A stretch of DNA of 64,000 nt from Pempheris klunzingeri (Eukaryota; Chordata; Actinopteri; Acropomatiformes; Pempheridae). The DNA lies in assembly GCF_042242105.1 (NCBI RefSeq), contig NC_092013.1, positions 20,382,118 to 20,446,117 of the forward strand. The letters run 5' to 3'. Of the stretch, positions 13,706 to 24,409 are shown piece by piece. How positions within the stretch are numbered: position 1 is the stretch's first letter; each line of letters begins with the position of its first letter. The notes beneath the pieces were generated by a model. It had not been told where the DNA came from, made no database searches, and saw only the letters and a program-made list of their open reading frames with translations. The translations under genes and the position numbers were made by a program.

Positions 13706-14354
13706 ATTATAAAAATAACTGGCAACTATTTTTGGATTAATTGATTAATTGATTATCATTAAAACAATTTTCCAAGCTAAAATGCCAGACATTTCATGGC
13801 TCCACCCTCTTTGATGTGAAACATTGCTGCTTCTCCTTGCGTCATAGCCAACTGAGCAACAATAACTGGAGGAGGGGACTTCCAGTAACCTGTTAAAATT
13901 CATGAAGATGTAAGAAGTTGACTCATCTGATGTGACCAAAAGCCACATGTCAAAGTTAAATTTCAAGTTTGAAATTCTGGGATTTGATGCAAAAGCAACA
14001 TCAGTTTATGACTAAAGCCTGGGAAAGACATGCATAAATAAACAGACCTCACAACTCCATCAATGGATGTAAGTCCTTCAAAGGCAAGGATGGGGTTGAT
14101 CGAGGTGGGTGTTTACGGCTATGTGAACCCAAAAGACTTCAATGTCAAAACACACGTTTTCACTTGGTTTCCATTATCGCCTTACAATCCTGTCAGTCTG
14201 TGGTGGTTGAGCCTAACGTGCCAACTGGGCCCTTGCACTGTGGTCCAAAGCATGAACGTTGCATAAGATGGAAACTCTAAATCGTTGGTGGGAATGTGAT
14301 TTCTTTATCTTTCTGTACATTTCTTGGCCCTGACATAGACTTTTTGCATGACTC

Positions 14355-14425
14355 TCCGTTATCCCAGTGTGTACTGGGATACGCTCCAGCAGCTCGACCC
14401 TGAACAGGATAAGAAGTATAACAAA
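14355..14425 (+). repeat. SINE/L2-type tail fragment
   Basis: Contains 'gggatacgctccagca' and 'cgaccctgaacaggataag', the hallmark end segment of many vertebrate L2-mobilised SINEs. It is a short degraded copy. Confidence 0.55.
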
Positions 14426-15649
14426 ATGAGTCCAGAAACAACATGTGAAAAAACAGAAACACTCCTCTCTCACAGATGACAAGATCTACAGAAATGTGTG
14501 CCAAGGAATCTCACTTTTGAATGGCTCCTTGGAACGGGGATTATCATGACCATGTGTGCATGCAGTGTCACGCTGTACTCTTGTGCACATTTTGTACTTT
14601 TCTAGCTGTTGTTTAAGTTTTAACAGACGTTTTTTCAATACAAAAGACGTGGGAAGGACATGGCATGGGTACTATGAGGAACAAAACTTGACATGGACGC
14701 AGATAATTACAGAAATATATATTATTAGCCTGATTTGTTGTTTACTCTGTATGATATGTGATTATCCCTAATCTGTCATATATGTGTGTTGTTTTTGAGG
14801 TGCAACTTTTTCTAACCCTAACAAAAAAACAAAAAACCCTAACCAAAAGTGAGTAGTACATAAATGAAATCTGCCCAACACTGCATGAATATAATATCTT
14901 TATGCAGAGTTTATCCATATGGTACTGTTGTCCTACCAAGTCTGCAGAATGTAGTAAAAATAGGTTAGTTAATTGTGCCCTCTGGTGGGCACTGCAGAGA
15001 ATGAGCAGACTGGACAGAAGTACAGAGGTAGCACGGTGCACCAACTACCAAGGCATCTAAACTAAAGGCACTCATTTTTATAGAATGACCCCCCTCTCAC
15101 AGCGTTATAGTATTATATTATTCTTTAATGTTGCATTGCTATTTTTAAGAGTTCAAGGCAGATTTCATGTCGTGGCAGGTCATGGTGGCAATAGTTTTAA
15201 CCACTCTATGTAGTGCTGATTAAAACAAGTGTTTTGTATTTACAAAATCTGCAAAGTGACTACACTTGTCAAATAAATGTGTAAAAAGAACAATATTTCC
15301 CTTCTAAGATGTATGAAAATGTTTATGTAAAGTACAGATGGCCTCCTTCAAAACTGTAATTTAGTACCCCACCTTGAGTAACTGTACTTAATTATTTTCC
15401 ACAGCATTTAGGGATGCAAGTAACAATTACTTCCATTATTTATTGACCTGTTAGGTATTTGTGCGATTTACTACTTAATCATATACATAAAAATGTCAGC
15501 AAATCCTCACAGTTGAAGCAAATGCAAAGGGTTTGCTTCATTTATTATCAGAATGGTTGTTGATTAAATAATCCATTCATGGATTAACAATTTCAGAACC
15601 AGTCTCGTGTTTAACTGTTTGGAGTTTTGTACCTAGCTGCCTGCTTTTG

Positions 15650-15778
15650 GTATCTTTTTAGATGTGTTTTAGTTTTAACTATTCTTTCAATTGCCTTCTC
15701 ATCTTTTTCTTTAATTTACAGCCATTTCTTGCTTTATTGTACAAACGGTGCTACATAAATGAAGTTTATTATTATCAT
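15650..15778 (+). repeat. Degraded L2-like retroelement tail
   Basis: 'ggtgctacataaatgaag' followed by TTATTATTATC matches the tail at 13640-13700. The sequence upstream is too decayed to translate. Confidence 0.45.
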
Positions 15779-15938
15779 TTTCCCCGTGGATCTAGTATGT
15801 ACCCCCTAATGGGCAGTGTTAAAGGGCTGATCAGTGGGTAAGTAAGCAAATCCATGCTGTACAGCCAAATGCTGAACAAAGACCAAGGGTTTATTTTGCA
15901 ATGGAGATTAAAACGACAAAAGACACTAAATCTGTGAA

Positions 15939-16000
15939 GCTGAATTTAAGAGGAATGCTTGTAAAACGAGCTGAATTTAAGAGGAATGCTTGTAAAACGA
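15939..16000. repeat. Exact 31-bp tandem duplication
   Basis: The unit starting gctgaatttaagagg and ending gtaaaacga occurs twice head to tail with no mismatch (15939-15969 and 15970-16000). Perfect identity suggests a recent duplication. It lies inside a short open frame (15901-16134) that I do not regard as a gene. Confidence 0.9.
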
Positions 16001-16376
16001 TGCACAAGACTTCTACTATACTTATATTTGATGGAAAAGTGGATATCATGAGTGTTGGCTTTGAATATTTCACTCAGTGTAAACACCACAGCTTCAGTGA
16101 GGAACAAACTGATGCATGTGATACTGTCATATAGATTTAGGTAAACTTAAAACTACTAAATGGGAAAGAAAATGGGAAAACAGCATGTCCAAGGGTTGGA
16201 AATCAGGGGTTAGCAACTTAACCTATATACTTAATAAAGCCTAAAACAACATGTTCATTACTTCTACATCTTTGTTTGAACACTGCTTGAAGGTATGCTG
16301 CGACTTACTGCCAACTTGCACAAATCACCGACCCCATAAGGACACTAAAAAAACGTCTGAAAACAAAAACCAACGA

Positions 16377-16448
16377 GGGCTCGTCCGGGATTTGAACCCG
16401 GGACCTCTCGCACCCTAAGCGAGAATCATACCCCTAGACCAACGAGCC
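16377..16448 (-). tRNA. tRNA-Pro (anticodon AGG)
   Basis: The reverse complement folds as a standard cloverleaf. The acceptor stem GGCTCGT pairs with ACGAGCC, the A-box-like D arm begins TGGTCTAGGGGTATG, the anticodon loop CTTAGGGT carries AGG, and the T arm contains the B box GGTTCAAATCC. The discriminator is C and no CCA is encoded, as expected for a nuclear eukaryotic tRNA. There is no intron. It is the only tRNA seen in the window. Confidence 0.97.
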
Positions 16449-16844
16449 ATGTGCCTTCTCCAGGGGACATTTACAACCAGGCTGCTGCAGATGACCACAC
16501 ACACGACACACATTGTGTCTATGATGTGGTTGAGCACACATCTTTATTCTGTCTTTGTCCACCAAACATTTCTTCTCCGTTTTGAACTTCAAGCTACCGC
16601 AGTGGCCTAAAGCTAAATCCTGACTGTCCACGATCAGAAGACTGAAGTAAATGCATAAATGAGTAAATGCAGCTCACAAAGATTCATGTTTCTTAGCATC
16701 TTTCTGTCACTTAGCTTGAGTTACGTTGCTAATGAACTAGCTAACTGACTCACACAGGTGTTTCTCCTAAAAACAGGAACCAAAGTGAGCCAAGGTGGGC
16801 ACAGTAACACCAAATGTCTCTTAAACTTCATCACTAAACTGTAT

Positions 16845-17130
16845 TCAGTGGCGAAGCTCCCCTCTCGGGCGCACATACTCACCGGCAGTGTGTATTACTT
16901 GATGTTTAATTGACTGTCTGTCCCGTCGCCGTGAAAAAGTCCGTTTTTTAAAAAGGTGACAGTTTGTTGTTACGTCACTGAATGACCGCCAGAGGTCGTC
17001 ATACGTCGCCCAGACGACGCAGAGGGCGGAAGCAGAGGAGCCAAACGAGGCAAGAGGTCTCACTCACCTCCACTTCCGGTTTTGTTTAATCCGTTTCACC
17101 GCTTCGCTCCTCTGTTGTCTTCTAATCAGT
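16845..17130. promoter_or_regulatory. CpG-rich promoter-like patch
   Basis: Unlike its AT-rich surroundings this patch has many CpGs (for example 'cgtcatacgtcgcccagacgacg') and an ETS-type site CACTTCCGGTTTTG near 17072. On the minus strand there is a good donor (AGGTGAGTGAGAC) near 17061. This looks like a TATA-less promoter or first exon, possibly of a non-coding RNA, or an element tied to the adjacent tRNA. No coding exon could be attached to it. Confidence 0.35.
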
Positions 17131-17159
17131 TTCGTATCGTGGAAGGACTGTTTTAATCA

Positions 17160-18639
17160 CTGTCTTCAGTTTTATTTGTCTATTATCTATCTATTTCATT
17201 TCTACCTGGCTGATTTTTTCCCTCTGATTCTGTTTGACCTCCAAATCTATGTAAAACACTTGAAACTGAATTAAACACTTGAAAGCCTTGTGTTGATTGA
17301 GATAAAGAGTGCAATCGGGAGTATACGTCAGCATAATGTTTTTAGACTGCAAAGGTGCAAACAAGAACTCAGTTTGAACAAATATACAAGAATTATGCAG
17401 AATTTGAATGACTTTCTTGTTTTTTGTATGTGGGTTTCCATTGATTTTATAATTAGTTCCACTCTAAATTGGTAACTCAGAACAAAATACTATCAGCTTT
17501 CTAATTCTAATCGTTCTAATTATTCAATTCAGTTTTATTTCTAATAATTTTCATGTATATTGCATTATGGAGGAAACACACATGAATAAACATGGATTAA
17601 ACTCAGTGTTTGTTAAAATTGATCACTTTCATCAGACCAGGCCATTAAAGTCACATTACTGTAGAGTTTATTGATCAGTGGACGCAAATTAAAGGTAAGA
17701 ATGAGGGCAGTAGAGCACTTTAAATGGTTGTAAATAGGAGCACCCTCAGTGAATCATGACCACGTGTGACCTGATGGCTAATGTAATGAAAACAGATGCC
17801 TGATGTCAGTAATGCGCATTCCTGTTGTCTGCTCCTTAAATTGGCCGATCTAGCTGGCTTGCCAGCCACATTACATTTTATTAAGATTTCAGATGCTCAT
17901 GCAAATATTTGTGAAGAATCCCAACAAGTCATATAGGCATGTCATAGGTTTCTTAGACAACCCACTGTCAAAGCTGGTTTATTTGGATCATTACAGATAA
18001 CTAAAAGTACTTCCAACAAACAGATAAACAAATTTCAATTTACTAATGACTAAGATAGATCTTCAAAACTTAAGTAGCAGAAAGTACACAGATGGTTTTT
18101 CAGTTTTGTAGCTCAATATGTGAACCATTTTTTCATACTGAAAGATTGATCTCGTTTGTAGACAATCTTTGATTTGAAAAGTGGGGTGGCAGTTGCTATT
18201 TGTGCTGCCATGTGCTTTTATAGCACTTAACTTAATGTCCCTCGAAACAGTGCACTCCCTGTGTGTGTGTGAGAGAGAGGCAAACACTGTATTCTTGAAA
18301 CTACAAGTAGAAACTGTATTTAAAGATGCAAAGAATACATGTTTTTATCATCGAGAAGCTGCATCAGACTCAATAAATTAAAAGTTCACTATGAAATCAT
18401 GTTGAAGACAATAAAGTAATATTCCAACACTGAATACACTTCTGGATAACATCTACCAAAACATATAAATATGTTGAATAACTCAGGATCCGGCGTGTTG
18501 ACCAGTGAGCTTTGAGACCCTGCAAGCTGGGTGGCAGGACGTGTTTTTCAGATGTCAATGGAGGCCTTATATATAGAGATGCAGTAGATCTCTCAGAGTC
18601 TCTCAGCCAATGTGTTTGTGTGTCTAGCAGATGGCAGCC
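17160..18639. other. Intergenic DNA, no gene seen
   Basis: AT-rich sequence; no exon or clear repeat recognised. The left end may include the 3' UTR of the minus-strand guanylin-family gene that stops at 18640. Confidence 0.45.
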
Positions 18640-19914
18640 TCAGATCAGACACCCAAAGCAGGAGGGGTTGGCACATATTTCACAGGGATCCCAAGGCGTG
18701 GTGATGTACACTGGAAAATGCAAGAAAAAAGAAATATAAAAATTCATCAGAGTCAAAAGATGCTTTTGTGCCACCCGAGGGCCAGCGTTTCAGTTTTGTG
18801 AAATACTTCTAATATAATGGGATCCGGATCTGAATGTGTATCCGTCTCGATACAGCAACAACAACAACGTCTGTGTCTGAAGGGCTTCAAAGGTCCCCAA
18901 AGACTAGACTATTTGCACAGCAATTTTTACAGCCCTCTTGTCTGGCATTATCATTGCAGAGCCATTTTATGGTACAGCAGTTACATGACTTGCACGATAC
19001 GTTGTGTAAACAGCGAACTGCAGGAATCCATTTGAGCGACTTAACTGAAGCCTGCACCTGTTGTCAGAGCATTTCCTCGTAAGTCTGACAGACAGCGTGT
19101 GCACCGACTGTTGATTAAACAGCATTTCAAAGAGCCTGTGTGTGATCGTTTCCTTTGTGAATATGAAACCCAAAGAACCAGATACTGTCTATTATGTTCA
19201 TATTTAATAATTTGTTATTTGTTTCTCTTTTGCTCAGTCTTACCCAGTGTGGAGAAAAGGATGCCTGCCCCCTTCCCTTGACACACTGGCTGAAAGATCT
19301 GTGGCAGGAGAGGGTTGGCGCAAACGGCTACAACGCTCGTCTCGGCGAGGCGAGGGCTAACGTTGTCATCTAAATCCATCAGCCCCCTCAGCTCCTTCAC
19401 TGTCTCCAAGGGGAAGCTTCTGTCTCCAACCTGGAGGAAGTAGGAGAGGTCAACAAGAAGAAAGGATGAATAGAAGGACAAGTGCTGCCGCTGTGAATTG
19501 AGCAGGAGAGCGCGCGAGAGAGGTTTTGTAAAGGAGACGATAGGAAGTGCGACGATGGAAATCAGCTAGATGTATTCTCAAACAAAAGACTGGAGTGCTG
19601 AGCGGACATGGCCAAATGATGGCAATTGGTGTGGAAACGTGTGTTTCATGTTGGAGGAGCCCCTCTGCTTGGATTAAATACATCCTCAGATCAGTCTGCT
19701 AACAGGCCCGACAACATCTGGATTTTAGAATTAACCATAATTTCCAAGATGGCATTTGGAAAATAAAAAAGAAAGAGTGAAAAGAAAGAAACAAACAGCC
19801 TGATGGATAAAATACAAAAAAAATTGTGAATAGGATACTCACCTTAACCTGCACACCTACAGCTCCCCTGCACACACTCAGCACCAAAACCAGGAAAACA
19901 CTAAGCACTCTCAT
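18640..19914 (-). CDS. guca2b: Guanylin-family preprohormone, uroguanylin-like
   Basis: Three minus-strand exons: 19914-19843 (24 codons, signal peptide MRVLSVFLVLVLSVCRG), 19430-19244, and 18710-18640. Donors are GTGAGT and GTAAGA; acceptors are CTCCAG and TTCCAG. The total is about 109 residues, the usual family size. Exon 2 carries the prosegment hallmarks FPLETVKELRGL and CANPLLPQIFQPVC. Exon 3 ends in DPCEICANPSCFGCLI, giving the CxxCxxxxCxxC pattern for two disulfides. The mature peptide should be secreted and activate guanylate cyclase C, raising cGMP and driving Cl-, bicarbonate and water secretion in gut and kidney. The DPCEICAN start and the residues after the last Cys resemble uroguanylin. 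The usual Thr before the final Gly-Cys is replaced by Phe. A TATA-like element lies about 75 bases upstream of the ATG. A related gene lies upstream on the same strand at 23618-24295. Confidence 0.9.
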
Positions 19915-19987
19915 TTTCAGATGACGCAAGATGGCTCTCAGGTTAGAGGAGTGTTTCCTCTGTGGTCGCTGCACACCTGCTCTGCCT

Positions 19988-19995
19988 CTTATAAG
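19988..19995 (-). promoter_or_regulatory. TATA box of the uroguanylin-like gene
   Basis: CTTATAAG about 75 bases upstream of the ATG at 19914, followed on the gene strand by a GCAG-rich leader. Further upstream, TTTATAA-type motifs near 20020 could be CDX-like sites, as expected for an intestinal gene; that last point is inference. Confidence 0.5.
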
Positions 19996-19999
19996 GGGA

Positions 20000-22907
20000 G
20001 CGGACAGATTAGCAAATGATTTATAAACCACAACATCTGACGGGAGAAAAAAGGCAGGCCAGTCAAAGGGAACCAAAGGATGGCGCACTAGTGCCAAGTG
20101 CAGTGGATCCTCTTTTTTTAGTTTACAACCTCTATATCTGTTGTTTCCTCCGTCAGCACGCCATTTTGCTATTGACTTTGGGTTTCATTCCAGCGCATGG
20201 GATTCCTCACTGCCACCTAATAAATCTCATCCCTTGTCACTCTCCCACAGTTATTCGTCATGCAGCTGTCTGATAAGGAAGCGGCCATATATGTACAGAG
20301 CTGATCCATATAGGTCACTTGTTTGAGCAGATATTTGCAAATGGAAACTTTTTTTGTTTGGTTACATTGTGAGAAAAAAATTCAAAAGATAATTTACCTA
20401 CCTTTTTTCAAAATACCCCATTTTAAATCAGTGAAGTGAGAAGTTAGATGTTAAGTCAACTCTGGTGAGAGGGAGCAGCTGTTTCCCAAAGACAGATAAA
20501 GGTCAGATGTGTGACGTCATTGTGAGTTGCAGGCTGGAGCTCCTCCATCAACAATGAACTGTAGCCTGACTGTGTGAACTGAGAGACATTGTTTCAGAAG
20601 TCACATTGAAGTCACAAAATCGACCTGTTTTGGCAGTTTTTTTTTGTCTGCTAGGTTTTTAAAAAAGAAACTGAGGCTTCAACGTTCTTGTTTATTCTTT
20701 GTTACAAATTTCAGACAAACTTTTTTTGTTTGCAAGCTGCCTACCAAGAGACAGACTGAGGGCGAATAGCGGTGGGTAGTCAGTGGGCAGTATACAAGAA
20801 ACAAAGCACACAAACATAAACAACTAAATAACCACCACAATATAGATATGAACCTAGAAATGTGCATGATATCTGACCTCTAACTCTCTGGCTCTGTCCT
20901 CTACTGATTTAATTCACCATTGCCAAGGTTTTAAGATATGAAAAAATGACAACACAAGGAAGGTGAGTCACACGTCCATGCACACGGAAACAAGACACAT
21001 GAAATAGAAAAGCTATAATGTAACTAGACAAGTATTGTTTGGAAAACCAATCAGGACCGGAATATTTTCATTGATTTTCATTGAATATGTTTCATATGAT
21101 TATTAAATAGTTACTATATGGAGGTGCGGGAGGACATTTAAACGCACTAGCGAAGCTTTAAGTTCATATAGAAACTTTAAACTGACCTTGTCTCTGAGGA
21201 AAAACAGCTTTGAAAAGCTCCATTCCCTAAAGAAATGTCTGCTCCACAGAATTGGTCCAAGACAATGAGTGACATACCAATGAATCTGACCTAAGCCGAT
21301 GAAATATAGGAAAATAGAGGGGGGATGACTGAAATGGGAGCTTTTAAAGAGGAGCACCATCTGGACCATTCCAGGTCCCAAACTAGACGATTAGAGGATG
21401 TGCAGGACATAAATCAATTTCTCAGTTGTTAATGGCTTCTAGCTCATAAAATAGTGAAATAATCTTTCTGCAAGGAGCAATACATTTCAGCACACTTATG
21501 ACATAAAATACACAGACATGTGTTTCTGATGAAACTAGATAAAAGACAATGAGCAATCTTCCGAGTGATGAATTATATCTTTGTTTTAGTGGGATGTGTA
21601 TGGAGTATCAGTTCAGCCTCACTGATACGTGGAGATGTACATATGGGACTTAAAAGTTGCGCATGAGAAAACTTTGATAAAAGATATTTCTAACTTCCCA
21701 GGCATCCAGCCAACACGGCGGAGGGAGAGTGTGCCTGTTATGTGATAAATCTCAAGGAAAACAAGTAAATCACACAGAATTTTAAAATGATATTGATGGA
21801 AGTTGTTCCAAATCTCACAGATAGTTCACAAGTTGTGGAAGAATTGCAATGTATATATGTACGTGCCAACCAACTTTACAAACACAAAAAGTATGTGATG
21901 AGAGTTGAAATCATCGCCTGTAATGACGCGACAGTATGTTGATAGATGAAGTCCTGACAGTCCAGAGCTGAAGCCACCACTAAACATCTATATTACTGCA
22001 TATCTTCTTATTTTCTAGATTCACTGACTTGTTCAAATGCTGTTGTTCTTCTCCACACTGCCACGATTTACATCTGGAGCAGATATACTAACCCTTTATT
22101 AAATTTCAATTTCAATTTAAACATATTCTAATTGCTCATAGACTAAAAATGTATGAACCAAAGGAAAAAAGTGATTTAATCGGCCTGTGGTTGCTGCATT
22201 TAAATACTGCACAGTATGTCCTGTATATATTTATGTTTGTATCTTTTCATCATTACATGAATTATCTGAATTTGGGCATCAAAGCTACGAGTATATTGCA
22301 GGTGTCAGAGAGGGTATGAGGAGAGTCCATTGGTACCATGCAGTGTATCTGTTTAATGAGCTAGTTAAGCTGAGTCAGATGAGATGCATAAGATAAATTA
22401 TTCACAACATCGACCATGGACATATTATTAGAGGCTGAAATGAAGGCAAAGGAAGCTTAAGCAAGTAATAAGAACAGAAGATACAGGAGCAACAACTGCT
22501 CGTACAGATGCAGCCAGTGGTCGCCAGCGAGCGCTCCGCTCTTTGTGGCTCTTTAGCTACTTTTAGCTCGTTGTTACGGTTTTATGTGTGGACATTTACT
22601 GCGCTCAATTTCTGGCAAACAAGCTCAGATAGCTACTAGCTAATGAAGGAGGTTGAGCGTCTAGTAGCTGAAGACCTAAATACATTCTCTGGGAGGAGAC
22701 CAAAATAGAGCTACAAGGCCAGTGAATATTGCCTGACACTAATCAGGTGACCACAGACTCCGAATAAGTGATAATGTTGTTCTATGTCTGCTGGATGTGT
22801 GAATGGGTGCTTGCTAACATGTTTTATCAATATTATAAACCAGAAATATTGTGGTGGCCTTGTTCTGCTCAGCTTTTTAATGTTTTCTGCTCCCTATTGG
22901 CAATCAA
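20000..22907. other. Spacer between guanylin genes, left part
   Basis: AT-rich DNA with scattered short open frames that lack splice context. Nothing coding is recognised. The promoter-proximal regulatory region of the uroguanylin-like gene presumably lies in 20000-20600. Confidence 0.4.
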
Positions 22908-22911
22908 TTAA

Positions 22912-23127
22912 CCCTTGTATGGTGTTCGGGTCTGTGGGACCTGTTTTCATTTTTTTATCAAGAGCAAAATGATACGATTAATTATTTTTTCAAACTCAGA
23001 CTCATTGGCCTTGGCTCATATTGATGAGTCTGAGTTTGAAAAATTGATTAATCGTATAATTTTTCTTTTGATAAAGAACATGAAAACGGATGAAATCAGG
23101 TCCACAAACCCGAACACCATACAAGGG
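22912..23127. mobile_element. piggyBac-like palindromic MITE
   Basis: A 216-bp element that is one long imperfect palindrome. The arms begin CCCTTGTATGGTGTTCGGGT and end with its complement, and the match continues inward through 'gatacgattaat' and 'tcaaactcagactca' to a short loop near 23015. It is flanked by TTAA at 22908-22911 and TTAC at 23128-23131, a TTAA target duplication with one change. TIRs starting CCC at TTAA sites are the piggyBac superfamily signature. It has no coding capacity, so it would need a transposase in trans. Confidence 0.8.
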
Positions 23128-23206
23128 TTACATACAAATACATTTTTGACAGCAATTTGAATTTACAGGAAGAGACACAATGTACACATGATGAATTCAA
23201 GGCTTT

Positions 23207-23212
23207 TTATTC
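23207..23212 (-). promoter_or_regulatory. Candidate polyadenylation signal of the guanylin gene
   Basis: AATAAA on the minus strand (TTTATT on plus) about 400 bases past the stop at 23618. It is the only strong candidate before the MITE. Confidence 0.4.
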
Positions 23213-23617
23213 AAAACAATGTTGATAAAAAAGAAGTGAAATGAGAAAGAAACTTGTCTTTTAAATATGTATACAAAGCTTGGTAAGATATAAATGTAAC
23301 AAATAATGTAAATTCCAAAGACCATCAGCAGAAAGATAAAGTGGTAAGTATGCTATAAAGTAACAGTTTGCACAAAAACATACATCAGTTTGTCAGATTT
23401 CTTTTTGTTTTGGGGCCTTTTTTGTCTAACAGCGACTTAAGTTATTAAGTGCTCAGTGGGCCAGAGTCAGAACCTTTGTATTCAGGGAACATAAAGTCAT
23501 GGTCTCATCATTGCAGGCAAATGTTTTAGAAATTCCCTGAAATAGTTTTGAAGGGGTGGAGAAAAAAAAATCACAAGTCTAAAGCTGGGCAAGATGGTTT
23601 TGGCTTGCTGGGTTTGT

Positions 23618-24295
23618 TTAGCAGCCAGCGCAGGCAGCAAAGGCGCAAATCTCACAGACGTCCATGGGAACCATAGCTGAAATACAGACAGGAAACAGAA
23701 AGGCAGACATCAGCGACACTGTTCCTGTTCCACCACCATGACCTGACACGTTCACAGACACTGGCTACTCAATATCTGATGGCCTCACCTAGCCTGGCGA
23801 GGGATGCGGATCCTCCTCTCTGCCTACAGAGGTGCAGGAACTCCTGTGGGAGCATGGGATTGGCACAGAGGGAGTCGGCGCTCGCCCTGAGCCGTGGGCT
23901 CTGGTGTCCTGCAGAGCCGCTGGTCTCAGTCAGCTCCTGAAGCCTCTTGACGGCTTCCAGCGAGAAAAACAATCCATTCTCCTGGAGGAAAAGGCAGATG
24001 CTTTGGATTAAAGAACTGCAACTTAATCGAAGGTGTTACCATGTAGCATTAGTTCAAATAAGGATAATATGTGGCAGAGGTTTGCAAAGTTTGAGCATAG
24101 TTTGTACAGGACGGTAGCTGTGTCATTTCTGCAGTGTAGCCTACATGAACAATGCTACAGTCGAGGCCAGGCAGTTCCATCACGAAGACACAAGTCAGAA
24201 ATGTTAAGTGATGCACTCACCTCAACCTGCACGGCCTCAGAGGTCCAGCCGAGAGCCAGGATGAGGACGGCGATGGTGGCGAGTGCGGCCTTCAT
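23618..24295 (-). CDS. guca2a: Guanylin-family preprohormone, guanylin-like
   Basis: Three minus-strand exons: 24295-24221 (25 codons, signal peptide MKAALATIAVLILALGWTSEA), 23981-23789, and 23676-23618. Donors are GTGAGT and GTGAGG; acceptors are CTCCAG and TTTCAG. Phases are identical to the neighbouring family member at 18640-19914. The product is about 108 residues. The prosegment carries FSLEAVKRLQEL and CANPMLPQEFLHLC, and the mature end is MDVCEICAFAACAGC followed directly by the stop. Ending on the last Cys is typical of guanylin, while the AFAAC core resembles renoguanylin, so the paralogue name is less certain than the family. The expected role is an intestinal or renal ligand of guanylate cyclase C. 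The usual Thr before Gly-Cys is Ala here. Same-strand tandem arrangement and shared intron phases indicate local duplication, as for mammalian GUCA2A/GUCA2B. Confidence 0.93.
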
Positions 24296-24395
24296 GGTGA
24301 CAGTTGACAACAGTTAGTCTTGCCTTTGTCTCTTGCTGTTTATGTGCTCAGCAGGTGCCTGGCTCGGTGTCTGCTTTCCCTCCGTCCACAAGCCT

Positions 24396-24404
24396 CCTTT
24401 TAAA
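24396..24404 (-). promoter_or_regulatory. TATA-like box of the guanylin gene
   Basis: TTTAAAAGG about 100 bases upstream of the ATG at 24295, the best core-promoter match in the upstream region. Confidence 0.45.
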
Positions 24405-24409
24405 CGGTT

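Noticed and set aside
16434-16631. 65-codon minus-strand frame reaching into the tRNA
   Set aside because: It overlaps the tRNA-Pro gene by 15 bases and shows no protein features.
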